A DNA stretch of 64,000 bases from Nitratiruptor sp. (lineage in GTDB: Bacteria; Campylobacterota; Campylobacteria; Campylobacterales; Nitratiruptoraceae), in NCBI GenBank assembly GCA_009659925.1, contig PUXW01000006.1:1-64000 (forward strand), in the 5' to 3' direction. This document shows positions 44,195-54,026 of this stretch, one piece after another; position 1 is the stretch's first letter, and each line of letters starts with the position of its first letter. A program made the translations under genes and the position numbers. A model generated the notes under the pieces. That model made no database searches. It was not told the origin of the DNA and saw only the letters and a program-made list of their open reading frames with translations.

Positions 44195-44875
44195 CTACTT
44201 GAAGAAGAGGCTTCCGATTCGGACCATGTTGGAGCCACACCGGATGGCAAGCTCGAAGTCGTTGCTCATGCCCATGGAGCAGAGGGTAGCGCCGTGGGGT
44301 TTGAGGGCCTCGTAGATCTTGTAGGTGGTCTGGAAGCTCTCTTCGATGCGCTTCGTATCCTCGGTATGGGCTCCGATGGACATGACCCCCTGCAAGTCGA
44401 TATGGGCCGTCTCCTCAATGATGCGCAAGTAGGTATCATAGGCCTCTTCGGGACTCACCCCGGCTTTGGTTGGCTCCCGAGCGCTGTTGATTTGGAGGAG
44501 GGCCGATACCTTCTTCCCCTTGGCCGCGAGCCGTTTGTCCAGCTCCTTGGCCAGTTCCAGGGAGTCGAGGGAGTGGATGAGCCATGGATCTAGGTCGATG
44601 AGTCGGTTGATCTTGTTCTTTTGCAATCGCCCGACAAAGTGCCATTCGATGGGAAGCTCCTCTAGGGCTTCGACCTTGTGGTGGAGCTCTTGGACTCGAT
44701 TCTCTCCAAAGGCCCGCTGTCCCAACTCGTAGAGGAGGGCTACTTCGGCTGGGGTCACATACTTGCTGATGGTAACGATGTGGACGATATGGTGTTCACT
44801 CCGCTCAATCCGCGCCTTTTCCACCCGCCAGACGATCTCGTCGAAGTTGGCTCGCAAACGGTACTTATCCACCAT
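44195..44875 (-). CDS. PLP homeostasis protein (YggS family)
   Basis: 226-residue TIM-barrel protein binding pyridoxal phosphate at Lys38 (VTISKYV), with GENRVQE, WHFVGRLQKNK and the C-terminal SMGMSNDFELAI phosphate-binding block. It regulates vitamin B6 and amino-acid pools; no catalytic activity is established for the family. It is the last gene of the pyrD operon, its start lying 11 nt inside rseP. Its stop abuts the convergent M23 gene. Confidence 0.93.
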   Translation of the reverse strand: MVDKYRLRANFDEIVWRVEKARIERSEHHIVHIVTISKYVTPAEVALLYELGQRAFGENRVQELHHKVEALEELPIEWHFVGRLQKNKINRLIDLDPWLIHSLDSLELAKELDKRLAAKGKKVSALLQINSAREPTKAGVSPEEAYDTYLRIIEETAHIDLQGVMSIGAHTEDTKRIEESFQTTYKIYEALKPHGATLCSMGMSNDFELAIRCGSNMVRIGSLFFK

Positions 44876-45932
44876 AGGCTCCTATCAATCGGTTGATGTC
44901 GTTGTAGAGTCCCAGCCCCATAAGGGCGATGAGGAAGATCCAACCAGCTAGGGTGAGGCGATAGAGGACCTCTTGATTGGGGGGCCGTCGGGCAATCCAC
45001 TCGTAGAGGTTGAAGAGAATATGCCCCCCATCGAGAGCTGGAATTGGGAGGAGGTTGAGAATGGCGAGGTTGACCGAGATAAGGGCGGTCAGGCTCAAGA
45101 GGGCCACCAGACCGACCTGGGAGGCTTTGGCGGTCACATCCATAATGGTGATGACCCCGCCAAGCTCTTTGGCTGGGATGGCCCCTTCCACCATCTTCTC
45201 AATCCCTTTGACGATGAAGAGGCTGGCATCGATGGTCTTTTGCCATCCGATTCGAAGGGCTTCGAGTAGAGAATAGCGGATGGTGGTGGTCTCTCCCCCA
45301 GGAGAGATACCCAACATGGGTCGCTGAACTTCCTCCCCAAAGATGTTACGGCTTTTCATCCTCTTTGGGGTGATTGTAAGCTGGACCATCTCCCCTTGGC
45401 GCTCAATGAGTAGGCGTAACGGAGTGCCTTGGCTCTTGGCGATGGTGTGGCTGAGTTGGCTCCAGGTTTGGATGGGCTTCCCATTGATGGCGACGATCCG
45501 GTCGCCCGGCCGTAGGCCTGCCTCTTGGGCTGGAGAGTTGGGGAGGATCTCGCCGATCCTGGGAGTGAGCTCCTCAAGGCCGATGAGGGCGATGGCGGTG
45601 TAGAGGAGGAAGGCGAGGAAGAAGTTGGCAAAGGGGCCAGCAAGCAAGATGATGATCCGCTGCCATGGGGGTTTGGCATTGTAGCTGTCTGGATCGTCAC
45701 TCCGTTTAAGGGGATCCAGGTCGTCTTGCCCCTTCATCTTCACATAGCCTCCAAGGGGGAAGGCACTCAGGGCCCACTGGGTACCGCAGCACTCCTTGCT
45801 GGCCAGGATGGGGCCAAAGCCGATGCTAAAGCGCTCCACCTTGACCCCAAAGGCCCTGGCGGCTGTAAAGTGGCCTAGTTCGTGGATGAAGATCAAGAGG
45901 GAGAGAACCAGGAGAGCGGTGAGGATTCCCAT
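44865..45932 (-). CDS. rseP: Site-2 protease RseP
   Basis: Intramembrane zinc protease, 355 residues. H17-E18-L19-G20-H21 lies in TM1, a single PDZ domain (about 120-200, with GLRPGDRIVAINGKP) follows, and NLLPIPALDGGH near residue 300 gives the third metal ligand. E. coli RseP has two PDZ domains; one is usual in this phylum. No anti-sigma factor gene is nearby. Confidence 0.95.
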   Translation of the reverse strand: MGILTALLVLSLLIFIHELGHFTAARAFGVKVERFSIGFGPILASKECCGTQWALSAFPLGGYVKMKGQDDLDPLKRSDDPDSYNAKPPWQRIIILLAGPFANFFLAFLLYTAIALIGLEELTPRIGEILPNSPAQEAGLRPGDRIVAINGKPIQTWSQLSHTIAKSQGTPLRLLIERQGEMVQLTITPKRMKSRNIFGEEVQRPMLGISPGGETTTIRYSLLEALRIGWQKTIDASLFIVKGIEKMVEGAIPAKELGGVITIMDVTAKASQVGLVALLSLTALISVNLAILNLLPIPALDGGHILFNLYEWIARRPPNQEVLYRLTLAGWIFLIALMGLGLYNDINRLIGAYGG

Positions 45933-45935
45933 GGA

Positions 45936-46472
45936 TTACACCTTCAAATAGGCCCGGATATATTCGTACCCGCTATAAAGGGTCAAAACCACGGCAAGCC
46001 AGAGGAGCCAGGTGCCTCCAGGCCAATTCATGATCAAGAAGCCGATGGCTACCATCTGGACGATCGTTTTGATCTTCCCTGTCATGGAGGCAGCTACCTC
46101 CAGTCCCTTAGAGGCCGCCGAAACCCGGAGCCCCGTGATGAAGAACTCCCGGGTTAGGATGAGATAGACCGCCCAGGGATCGGCTCTGCCAAGCATCATC
46201 AATCCCAAGAAAGCCGCAAGGGTGAGCATCTTGTCGGCTAGCGGATCGAGGATCTCCCCCAAGGTCGTCACCTGGTTGAGCTCCCTGGCGATGAAGCCGT
46301 CGAAAAAGTCGGTAATGGAGGCAAGTACGAACAAGAAGGCGGCCCAATAGTCGAGCCAGGTGGGATGGACTCCTGGGAAGAGATCCCGATTGACCAGGAG
46401 CAAGAACATGAGGGGAGCGATAAGAAGCCGAACGAGGGCGAGGAGGTTGGGGATGTTGAGATTAGCACCCAT
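45936..46472 (-). CDS. pgsA: CDP-diacylglycerol--glycerol-3-phosphate 3-phosphatidyltransferase
   Basis: Makes phosphatidylglycerol phosphate in the inner membrane. The CDP-alcohol phosphotransferase motif D-x2-D-G-x2-A-R-x8-G-x3-D-x3-D is complete (DFFDGFIAR...GEILDPLAD). 178 residues with about five TM helices. The start shares one base with the stop of fabL upstream. Confidence 0.94.
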   Translation of the reverse strand: MGANLNIPNLLALVRLLIAPLMFLLLVNRDLFPGVHPTWLDYWAAFLFVLASITDFFDGFIARELNQVTTLGEILDPLADKMLTLAAFLGLMMLGRADPWAVYLILTREFFITGLRVSAASKGLEVAASMTGKIKTIVQMVAIGFLIMNWPGGTWLLWLAVVLTLYSGYEYIRAYLKV

Positions 46473-47236
46473 TAGCTAAAGCTTGTCCCCCCATCGACGA
46501 CGAGGGTTTGTCCCGTGATCCATTGGGCATCGTCGCTGCAGAGAAACCAGCAGGCTCCGGCGAGATCTTCCGGAGTGCCCATCCGTCCTAGGGGGCTGCG
46601 TTCGATGGTGGCCTGGCGCACCTCTTCGTAGTTGGGGAAGGCCCGGAGGGCGTCGGTATCGATAGGACCTCCACTCACGGCGTTGACCCGGATCCCCTTG
46701 GGGCCAAGCTCCTTGGCAGCATATTTGACCATGGTCTCCACCGCCGCTTTGGAGCTACCATGGCCAGCGTAGTTGGGGGTGTAGATGAGATTTCCCGTGG
46801 AGCTCATGGTAAGGATCACTCCTCCACCCCGCTGCTCCATCCGTTTGGCCGCCTCTTGGGCCCCGACGACGAAGGCCAGGACCGTAGCGGTGTAGATGTT
46901 GGTAAGTCCCTTGGGGCGAAGACGCATGAAGGGGGCAAATCCCCCGACCACAGGGCGTCCGGAGATAATGGCGTTGGAGATGAAAAAGTCCACCCCTCCA
47001 AAGTCCTGGTCGATCTGGCGAAAGAGCTCTTTATAGCCCTCGGGCTGGAGGATATCGAGCTGGTAGGCCTTGGCTTTGACTTTGTAGCGGGTGTGGAGCT
47101 CCTGGGCGATCTCTTGGGCCAGGGCTTGGTTGGAGTTGTAGGTGAAGGCTACATGGACCCCCTCTTTAGCGAAGCGCTCCACGATGGCGCGACCGATCCC
47201 CCGGGTCCCTCCGCTGAGTACGAGTACCTTTTCCAT
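46472..47236 (-). CDS. fabL: Short-chain dehydrogenase, FabL-type enoyl-ACP reductase
   Basis: 254 residues. NADPH motif GGTRGIGRA at the N-terminus, catalytic Y-x6-K in YAGHGSSK, and the VNAVSGGPIDTDALRAFPN block that closely resembles Bacillus FabL. It probably reduces enoyl-ACP in fatty-acid elongation, by analogy to FabL; other SDR activity is possible. It lies between dapA and pgsA with one-base contacts on both sides. Confidence 0.78.
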   Translation of the reverse strand: MEKVLVLSGGTRGIGRAIVERFAKEGVHVAFTYNSNQALAQEIAQELHTRYKVKAKAYQLDILQPEGYKELFRQIDQDFGGVDFFISNAIISGRPVVGGFAPFMRLRPKGLTNIYTATVLAFVVGAQEAAKRMEQRGGGVILTMSSTGNLIYTPNYAGHGSSKAAVETMVKYAAKELGPKGIRVNAVSGGPIDTDALRAFPNYEEVRQATIERSPLGRMGTPEDLAGACWFLCSDDAQWITGQTLVVDGGTSFS

Positions 47237-48123
47237 CAGAGCCGCACCTCGTATTTTTGGACGACCTCTTCGATCTTGGCCATATGGTCTCGGCTTGGGG
47301 GGGTCAGGGGGAGTCGATATTCCAGGGTCTCAAGGAGTCCGGCAATATACATAGCCGCCTTGATGGGGATCGGATTGCTCTCGATGAAGAGAACCTTGTT
47401 GAGGTCGAAGAGCTGATCGTTGATCGCCTTGGCTGTATCGAATTGACCTGCAAGGCCAGCGTGGATGAGCATACTGATGCGATCTGGGAGCAAGTTGGCG
47501 CTCACGCTGATGGCCCCCATCCCTCCATTGGCGATGATGGGGTAGTTGATGGCGTCGTCCCCGCTGATGACATAAAGTTCCGGCTCCTTGGCCAAAAGCT
47601 CCACGGTCCGCTCAATGGAACCGGTCGCCTCCTTGATCCCATAGATGTGGGGGAACTCTCGAAAGAGGCGAAAGACGGTTTGGGGGGTAATGTCGACGCC
47701 TGTGCGGCTTGGGACATTGTAGAGTAGGATCGGGATCTCGACGGCCTGGGCAATCGCCTTGTAGTGCTGGTAGAGGCCCTCTTGAGTCGGTTTGTTGTAG
47801 TAGGGGGCAACGGAGAGGATGGCGTGGGCTCCGGCCCTTTGGGCGAAGGTAGCCAGCTCGATAGCTTCGGCTGTGGAGTTGCTCCCCGCCCCGGCCATAA
47901 CCTTGGTCTCGCTCCCTTTGCAAACCTCGATGGCGATCTCAATACAGCGTTTGTGTTCGTCGTGGGAGAGGGTAGCGCTTTCTCCAGTCGTACCCACCGG
48001 GACCACCACATCGATTCCCTGGTCGATTTGGCGTTGGATGAGCTGGGCGTACTTGGCTTCGTCGATCTTGCCGTTGCGAAAGGGAGTAATGAGGGCGGTC
48101 ATTGCCCCTTTGAGTCTATTCAT
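47236..48123 (-). CDS. dapA: 4-hydroxy-tetrahydrodipicolinate synthase
   Basis: First enzyme of the diaminopimelate/lysine branch. The Schiff-base Lys is in GIKEATG, the tyrosine in YNVPSRTG, and GTTGESATL is the substrate loop. A GTG at 48126 and an ATG at 48123 are both possible; the ATG fits the family start [15 protein letters not shown]. The start lies within the end of the M16 peptidase gene. Diaminopimelate feeds peptidoglycan. Confidence 0.95.
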   Translation of the reverse strand: MNRLKGAMTALITPFRNGKIDEAKYAQLIQRQIDQGIDVVVPVGTTGESATLSHDEHKRCIEIAIEVCKGSETKVMAGAGSNSTAEAIELATFAQRAGAHAILSVAPYYNKPTQEGLYQHYKAIAQAVEIPILLYNVPSRTGVDITPQTVFRLFREFPHIYGIKEATGSIERTVELLAKEPELYVISGDDAINYPIIANGGMGAISVSANLLPDRISMLIHAGLAGQFDTAKAINDQLFDLNKVLFIESNPIPIKAAMYIAGLLETLEYRLPLTPPSRDHMAKIEEVVQKYEVRL

Positions 48124-49423
48124 CACGATCCTTTCTCAAGATCACGGTGGTGGCATTGTCCAGGGTGAAGTAGCGCCGGGCTACCTCCTGGAGATCTTTT
48201 ACCGTTAGTTTATCAATATTTTCCTCATAAGTTAAGAGGGGCTTGAGGTCCCCTTTGGCCAGATAGGCGCCAAAGAGATTGGCCACATCGCTGGAGTTTT
48301 CGAGGGAGAAGATAAAATCGGCCTTGGTATTGACCTTGATCTTCTCCAGCTCGGCTTTGTCGATCTTTCCGGCTCGAAGGCGTTCGATGAGCTTCCAGAG
48401 CTCCTCCTCCACCTCTTCAGCCCGCACTCCTGGGTTGGCTACGGCCAGGAAGATGAAAAGGCCCGGATCTTTGAGGTCCATGCTATAGGCATAGACCTGG
48501 TTGACCAGTTTGCGCCGATCCACCAGCTCCTTGTAGAGCCATCCGCTCTTACCCCCGCTTAAAAGTTCGCTAATGGCTCCAAGGGCGACCTGGTCTGGGC
48601 TCTGAAAGTTGGGGGTGTGGAAGGCGATGGCTACCATCTCGACCTCGCTCTCCCGTTTGAGTTCGATCCGCTTGGGCCCATCCTGTTTGGGTTCGACCTG
48701 GTGGGGTTGGGGGATGGGGCAGCAGTTTGGAATCTGGCCAAAGTGCTCTTCTACCCGCTGGAAAACCTCCTGGGGTTCTACATCTCCAACCACGAGGACA
48801 ATGGCATTTTGGGGTTGGTAGTAGGTCTTGTGGAAGGAGCGGATATCTTCGATCTTCCAGTGGAGAATATCCCCCATGAACCCGATGGGGGTCCAGTGGT
48901 AGGGGTGGTAGATGAAGGCGTTATTGAAGAGGCGAAAGTAGAGGTAGCCCATTGGATTGTTGTCCACCCGCCAGCGCCGCTCCTCGGCTACTACCTCGCG
49001 CTCGGTGCGAAACTCCTCTTCGTCGAGTTTGAGGTTGGCCATAAGTTCGGCAAAAAGCCAGAGGGAGCGATCCAAGTTGCGCTTGGCGCTCTTGATGAAG
49101 TAGTGGGTATAGTCGAATCCCGTCGAGGCGTTGTCGACCCCGCCAAAACTCTTGACGATCCGGTCGAACTCTCCGGCTTTGAGGTTCTTCGTCGATTTGA
49201 AGTTGAGGTGTTCGAGCATGTGGGCGATCCCCGTCTTGCCCAGGACCTCGTTGCGGCTTCCTACCTTGTAGATGATGTCGGTGGTGATCACCTGGCTCCC
49301 ACGGTTCATCGGAATGACAACTACCTGCAATCCGTTAGCCAGACGTTTTTCATAGTAGCGTGGTAGACTCGTTCCCATAAGCACTCCCCCTACGAGTAAA
49401 AGTGTGAGCAGGTATCGGATCAT
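48116..49423 (-). CDS. M16 family zinc metallopeptidase, secreted
   Basis: 435 residues with a signal peptide (about 1-17). The inverted zinc motif His68-x2-Glu71-His72 (HMLEH) and the downstream glutamate in [12 protein letters not shown] are intact, so it is the active-type subunit; the C-terminal half is the inactive lobe. In many bacteria it pairs with an inactive partner gene, but none is adjacent here. Likely periplasmic; substrate unknown. Confidence 0.92.
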   Translation of the reverse strand: MIRYLLTLLLVGGVLMGTSLPRYYEKRLANGLQVVVIPMNRGSQVITTDIIYKVGSRNEVLGKTGIAHMLEHLNFKSTKNLKAGEFDRIVKSFGGVDNASTGFDYTHYFIKSAKRNLDRSLWLFAELMANLKLDEEEFRTEREVVAEERRWRVDNNPMGYLYFRLFNNAFIYHPYHWTPIGFMGDILHWKIEDIRSFHKTYYQPQNAIVLVVGDVEPQEVFQRVEEHFGQIPNCCPIPQPHQVEPKQDGPKRIELKRESEVEMVAIAFHTPNFQSPDQVALGAISELLSGGKSGWLYKELVDRRKLVNQVYAYSMDLKDPGLFIFLAVANPGVRAEEVEEELWKLIERLRAGKIDKAELEKIKVNTKADFIFSLENSSDVANLFGAYLAKGDLKPLLTYEENIDKLTVKDLQEVARRYFTLDNATTVILRKDRDE

Positions 49424-50472
49424 CGCTTAGCTCCTATGGCATCTTGGATGGTGGCATATCCGTCTTGACGCAAGAGGGCGGCGAGTTCCTGGTTCATGGT
49501 GCGTACAAGGGGCGGTCCTCCATAGATGAAGGGGGTCAGGAGTTGGACGAGGCTTGCTCCAGCCAGGATGCGCCGGTAGACCTCCTGGGCACTCTCGATC
49601 CCCCCCACACTCACGAGGATCCCCTTACCGAAGAGCTCCTTGGCGATGGCCTCGAAGATCTGGAAACTCCGCTCCCGGATAGGGGCTCCGCTAATCCCCC
49701 CGAAGCTTCGTGCCCCTGGCAGAAGGGAGTAGTCGGTGGAGGTATTGGTGGCGATGATCCCCGCTCCTCCCGATTCGATGGCCAGGGCACACAAGTCCAC
49801 GGCCTGCTGGGGGGAGAGATCCGGAGCGATCTTGAGGAGAATGGGGGTATCGGTCAAGTCGCTGGCCATAGTGAAGAGCTCGCGGATGAAACGCTCATTT
49901 TGAAGGTCCCGCAGCCCTGGAGTATTGGGGCTGGAGAGATTGACTACGAGGTAGTCGGCTAGAGGGGCGAAGAGCTGGATGAGGAGGCGATAGTCGTGAA
50001 GAGTTTGATCGGGTGGGGTCTCTTTGTTCTTGCCGATATTGACCCCAAGGGGGAAGGAGCGGGACCGAAGCCGCCTCAAGCGGGCGGCGATTACATCGGC
50101 CCCATCGTTGTTGAACCCCATGGCGTTCTGGAGGGCCCGGTATCGGGGGTAGCGAAAGAGTCTGGGACGGGGGTTGCCGATTTGAGGGCGCGGGGTGATA
50201 GTCCCCACCTCAACGAAACCGAATCCTAGGGCGTGGAGGCTCGGGGCCATGGTCCCATTCTTGTCGAAACCGGCCGCAAGGCCAATTGGATTGGGGAAGG
50301 TGCGCCCGAAGAGCTCTTGGGAAAGGATCTCCTCCTGGACGAGGAACCGCTTTTCCAGGAGGTGGAGTAGGGGTGGGAGGAAGGTTGCCAGCTCCAGGAG
50401 AAGTTCCACGGCGTGGTGGGCCGTTTCGGGATCGAGACGAAAGAGGAGGTTGCGAATTCGTTGGTACTCCAT
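49420..50472 (-). CDS. pyrD: Dihydroorotate dehydrogenase (quinone), class 2
   Basis: Fourth step of pyrimidine synthesis, FMN enzyme on the inner membrane. AAGFDKNGT, NIGKNKETP, VNLSSPNTPGLR (catalytic Ser region), KIAPDLS and GGISGAPIRERS are the family blocks, and the N-terminal helix has the membrane-docking character of class 2. ATG at 50472 follows AAAAGGAGCG; an upstream in-frame start (50502) lies before the -10 box and was rejected. First gene of the operon. Confidence 0.95.
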   Translation of the reverse strand: MEYQRIRNLLFRLDPETAHHAVELLLELATFLPPLLHLLEKRFLVQEEILSQELFGRTFPNPIGLAAGFDKNGTMAPSLHALGFGFVEVGTITPRPQIGNPRPRLFRYPRYRALQNAMGFNNDGADVIAARLRRLRSRSFPLGVNIGKNKETPPDQTLHDYRLLIQLFAPLADYLVVNLSSPNTPGLRDLQNERFIRELFTMASDLTDTPILLKIAPDLSPQQAVDLCALAIESGGAGIIATNTSTDYSLLPGARSFGGISGAPIRERSFQIFEAIAKELFGKGILVSVGGIESAQEVYRRILAGASLVQLLTPFIYGGPPLVRTMNQELAALLRQDGYATIQDAIGAKR

Positions 50473-50492
50473 AGCGCTCCTTTTGGGCCACA

Positions 50493-50498
50493 ATTGTA
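50493..50498 (-). promoter_or_regulatory. -10 box (TACAAT) of the pyrD operon
   Basis: Minus-strand TACAAT, 20 nt before the ATG at 50472 and just after the stop of the 770-residue gene. It would drive seven genes through yggS. Confidence 0.6.
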
Positions 50499-50508
50499 CC
50501 ATTTTTCC

Positions 50509-52821
50509 CTAACAAAGCCTCCGGTCGATCTTGGTCTGGTAGTCGGTGATGTAGCCCATGAGCTCCTTGTAGCAGTGGAAGAGGGCCTCCAGGGAGGGGA
50601 GTTGCCGCCAGTAGATAACCAGATCCATCACCCCAGTGGTTTCGTGGAGCTCTCCATACTCGGCGATGGTCTGGAAGATCTGCTCCTGGTTGACCCGGCT
50701 CTTCTTGGCTAGGCGTAGGTAGGAGCGCAGGGTAATTCCCTCCTCTTGCTCCAGACTTCCCCCCATGGTGGAGGTGGTAAAGATACTAAAGGTCCTGTTG
50801 ACCTGGGGGGCCTTTTCCAGAATGGTGTCGATGATCTGGTAGAAGTCGCTGACCCTACTCCCCTCGATGACGATGGTCAAATCTTTGGGTCCGAGGGACT
50901 TGTAGATCGTTGCCCGGTGGAACTTGGGGGAGTGGGAGTGTAAAATGGCGGCAATCTCCTGGATCGCTCCTGGGAGATCTTTGTACCCACTCATGAGGGA
51001 GCGTGGAGAGACTCCTGAGATGTAGTGGCTCTTTTCCAGCTCTACATTGGCGATGAGGTTGAAGGGACCATCCCCGCTGCCGACAATGGGGGGTGCAATC
51101 TCCATGAGGACGATTTTGCTATCGAAGTAGAAGAGCCGTTTCTCTTGGGCCTTAGCTACCTGGGCAAACTCCTCTTGGAGGTCGATGTTGTTGGCCCTGG
51201 GATGGAGATAGGCGAAGTCGTAGATTCCGTAGGCCACCCAGCTGGTCGGGGCTCCGGAGAGGAAGTGCTCTTGCAGGGTGGCAAGGAAATCGTGGCAGAT
51301 AGCGGTGTGGGAGGGGAGCTTGTTGCAGTAGTCCTTGCGGACCTTGCGTAGGATGAGGACTTGGGTTTTTGGGGGGTTGGATTGGAGGTAGTCGATTTTA
51401 GAGACGTATCGATGGATGAGGCGGCGAAACTCTCCTTTGTGGGGGACCATATCGTGGTGGGGGTGGCGCTCGAAGAGGTGGAAACGCTGATCCCAGAGCC
51501 GGTTGAAGATGGCCAGAATGGTCTCGTCGTAGTCGAGGTCGATATGGTTGGGGATATCGCTGGTTATGATGGTCTCATAGAGTTGGGAGAGGTAGTTTTG
51601 GACGACGCTGTAGGTGGAGTAGTAGTTGGGGAAATTGGTGCGAAAGAGCTCTTCGAAGCCCCCAGGGGGGGAGTGGTCGCTGGCTAAGGGCATGATCAAG
51701 TCGACGGCCCTTTGCATTTGGGCGTGGAGTTCTCGTTCCTGGGGGGTTTGGAGCTTCTCTTCGTGGAGGGAGAGGAGGAGCTGGATACGCAAGAGGTTGT
51801 GTTCCCGCTTGGAGGAGAAGAACCAGTCGTTGGGGCGCAGAGAGTAGCTTTGGATCTTATGGGCCCCCATCCCCTCCCGGGGGGCCTCCCGCTCATAGAT
51901 GATCTCTAGGAAATCCCTGGCCGTTCCCTCTCCCAAGAGGTTGTGGAAGAGGGTGTAGAGGTAGGATGGTCCATGGAGGCGATAGGCGGCCATATCGGCG
52001 AAGATGTCGGTGGAGAGCTCATTGATAATCCACTCGTAACCAAGGATATCCCCGATCTCCTGGACGAGATAGTTGGAATGGTCCTCGAAGAAGGTGCGCA
52101 AGAGGGCTCGAAACTCCTCATAGGCATCTTTGTAGCGGTAGTAGGAGCGGCGCTTCTTGATGGGGAGGGAGATGAGCTCATGGGTGATGGCTGGGATGAG
52201 GAGAGGGAGTTCGTAGTACCAGTAGGGAAGCTCGATGTAGTCGCTCAAGTTGGTATAGGTGTAGTTGGTCCGTTTGATCTCCCGATTGCGCAAGATCTTG
52301 TAGCGGAATTCGCTGTTATAACTCCACCCCAGGACGATCCGGTTGGAATCGGAGCCCTTCTGGTAAATTTGGAAGTTGATATCTTGAAAGAGGTTGTCCA
52401 GGAAGATCATGAGCTCGTTACTCGAGTAGCGCCGCCCAAAGAAGGTGGGGTAGGGGAGGTATTGGTTGAGCATCTCCCCGAAGAGCTGGTTCATCTTGGT
52501 GTAGAGGGCCTCGATGGTGGAGAGCATCTCCTCGATCTCGATCCGAATGTAGTCGTAGATGAGGATAAACTCCAGATCGACCCTGCTCTTGGCGGTGTGG
52601 TAGCTACTCAGTTGTCGGAGATTCTCGATCCGCCCATAGAGGACATCGATATCGTAACGGAGCTTTTGGATATTCTTCTTGCTTGGATTCTCTCGCTCCT
52701 GTTCGTAGCCATAGAAGTAGTCCAGGATGTTCCCGATAAACTCCAGCTCTTTCGTGATGATGAGGAGTTCCTCTTGCTGGAGGAGTCGCAAACTCTTCTT
52801 GATGGTCTCTTCTCCCCTCAT
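50509..52821 (-). CDS. Unknown 770-residue protein with a zincin-like segment
   Basis: No family recognised. Residues about 200-290 resemble a metallopeptidase core: PAITHELISL (His214, Glu215), then E268-LSTDIFAD-MAAYRLHGPSYL about 53 residues on, the spacing of an HExxH...ExxAD protein. But the second His is replaced (HELIS), so catalysis is doubtful. N-terminal helices (about 1-110) and a C-terminal part with regular alpha/beta (about 560-760) lie on either side. No signal peptide or TM segment. Third gene of a three-gene operon, overlapping the membrane-protein gene by 4 nt. Confidence 0.72.
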   Translation of the reverse strand: MRGEETIKKSLRLLQQEELLIITKELEFIGNILDYFYGYEQERENPSKKNIQKLRYDIDVLYGRIENLRQLSSYHTAKSRVDLEFILIYDYIRIEIEEMLSTIEALYTKMNQLFGEMLNQYLPYPTFFGRRYSSNELMIFLDNLFQDINFQIYQKGSDSNRIVLGWSYNSEFRYKILRNREIKRTNYTYTNLSDYIELPYWYYELPLLIPAITHELISLPIKKRRSYYRYKDAYEEFRALLRTFFEDHSNYLVQEIGDILGYEWIINELSTDIFADMAAYRLHGPSYLYTLFHNLLGEGTARDFLEIIYEREAPREGMGAHKIQSYSLRPNDWFFSSKREHNLLRIQLLLSLHEEKLQTPQERELHAQMQRAVDLIMPLASDHSPPGGFEELFRTNFPNYYSTYSVVQNYLSQLYETIITSDIPNHIDLDYDETILAIFNRLWDQRFHLFERHPHHDMVPHKGEFRRLIHRYVSKIDYLQSNPPKTQVLILRKVRKDYCNKLPSHTAICHDFLATLQEHFLSGAPTSWVAYGIYDFAYLHPRANNIDLQEEFAQVAKAQEKRLFYFDSKIVLMEIAPPIVGSGDGPFNLIANVELEKSHYISGVSPRSLMSGYKDLPGAIQEIAAILHSHSPKFHRATIYKSLGPKDLTIVIEGSRVSDFYQIIDTILEKAPQVNRTFSIFTTSTMGGSLEQEEGITLRSYLRLAKKSRVNQEQIFQTIAEYGELHETTGVMDLVIYWRQLPSLEALFHCYKELMGYITDYQTKIDRRLC

Positions 52822-54026
52822 TGCCCAATACCCTTTTCGAGAAGATGGATGACCCCTTGCTCTTGGAGCCTTTCGATGAGGCGATCGACCGGGGATTTTT
52901 GCAAGATGATGCTAAAAATTGTCAAGTAGAGGACCATGAAGAGGGAGACAAAGATATTGACCACATTGTTCCGCCCAGCCCGGTCCAACTTGCCAAAGAG
53001 GATGAAACGCTCGAAGGCTCGGGAGCTGTTGAGGGTGAGGAAGCTTTCCGATTTGGTGTCGTAGATCTCGATGAGGAAGTTCTTGTCCAGGAAGAGGAGG
53101 ACCTTTTGGCGCTGGTTGGGGCCTTTGAACTTGATGGAGAGGCGGCGGAAGAGGCGGTCGATCTGCCAGAGGTAGTATTTAGGGTTGAGGAGGGTGTTGA
53201 TATGGTAGAGCATGGAGATGTAGAGGATGGTGAGGAAGATGGTGGCCAGGATCATCTTGGTGACATTCTCGTAGTAGGGAAACTCCATGGAGTCGAGGAT
53301 GAAGAGGGTGATGGCAAAGGCAATGGCACTGAGCACTATGGCGAAAAGGGGGAGGGTGGCCCAGAGTTGGACCTTCTCGAACTCGTGGGCGTACCAGAAG
53401 TGGATGAGCCGGATGAAGGCCCGTTTGATCTGGATGAAGCCCTCTTCCTCTTGGCTTTTGGGGGCGATGAGGGGAGTGATGAGGAAGAAGATCTGGCCCT
53501 GGAGCTTGGGAACCCTCTTTTGAAGGAGGAGGAAGCGGTCTGTGCGGTTGGTATAGAGGTCGTGGTTGAGGAGGGTGTAGGTTTGGAATTTGAAGATCTT
53601 GGTGAAGAAGCGATCGAGATGGTTGTAGGCAAAGACCAAGAGGAGGTAGGGGATGGCGACGAGGATGAGGAGGTAGGAGAGCAGGAGGAGGGTGTTGGGC
53701 TCTTGGGAGGGGTCGAGGGCGGGGTAGAGGAAGGCGTCGATGAGGATGGTGGCGGCTAGAGCTAGGGAGAAAAGCCATAAGCGTCCCCGGATACCGATGA
53801 GATTGGCGGTACGTAAAATCGAGTCGAGGCTGAAGAAGATGAGCAAGATGGCAAGGGATTTGACGACGAGCCAGAAGGTAATGGCCCGGTGGAAGAGGTC
53901 GATCAGGATGGCAAATTCGATGAGGAAGTAGAAGAGGCCAAAGAGGAGAGGGGCAGGGCGGAGGATTCTCCCTGGATCTTTCTGGGATTCTGGAACCAGT
54001 TGGACGAGCCGTTTGCCCGCAATCAT
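52818..54026 (-). CDS. Unknown multi-pass membrane protein, 402 residues
   Basis: No family recognised. About seven TM helices: four in the N-terminal third (about 27-47, 50-68, 83-101, 112-133), a soluble region (about 135-230), two more (about 232-256, 266-285), a cytosolic segment with charged patches (about 290-360), and one near the C-terminus (about 362-385). Coupled by 4-nt overlaps to both neighbours. It is probably the membrane anchor for the 770-residue protein; this is inference from gene order. Confidence 0.72.
   Translation of the reverse strand: MIAGKRLVQLVPESQKDPGRILRPAPLLFGLFYFLIEFAILIDLFHRAITFWLVVKSLAILLIFFSLDSILRTANLIGIRGRLWLFSLALAATILIDAFLYPALDPSQEPNTLLLLSYLLILVAIPYLLLVFAYNHLDRFFTKIFKFQTYTLLNHDLYTNRTDRFLLLQKRVPKLQGQIFFLITPLIAPKSQEEEGFIQIKRAFIRLIHFWYAHEFEKVQLWATLPLFAIVLSAIAFAITLFILDSMEFPYYENVTKMILATIFLTILYISMLYHINTLLNPKYYLWQIDRLFRRLSIKFKGPNQRQKVLLFLDKNFLIEIYDTKSESFLTLNSSRAFERFILFGKLDRAGRNNVVNIFVSLFMVLYLTIFSIILQKSPVDRLIERLQEQGVIHLLEKGIGQ

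Noticed and set aside
50473-50502. Longer pyrD start at 50502
   Set aside because: It lies upstream of the TACAAT box and lacks a ribosome site; ATG 50472 has one and fits the family.
52821-53759. A 312-codon plus-strand frame rich in Glu/Asp/Gly opposite the 402-residue gene
   Set aside because: Extremely acidic low-complexity product caused by antisense reading of TM-coding DNA. The minus-strand gene has TM helices, a ribosome site and coupled neighbours.
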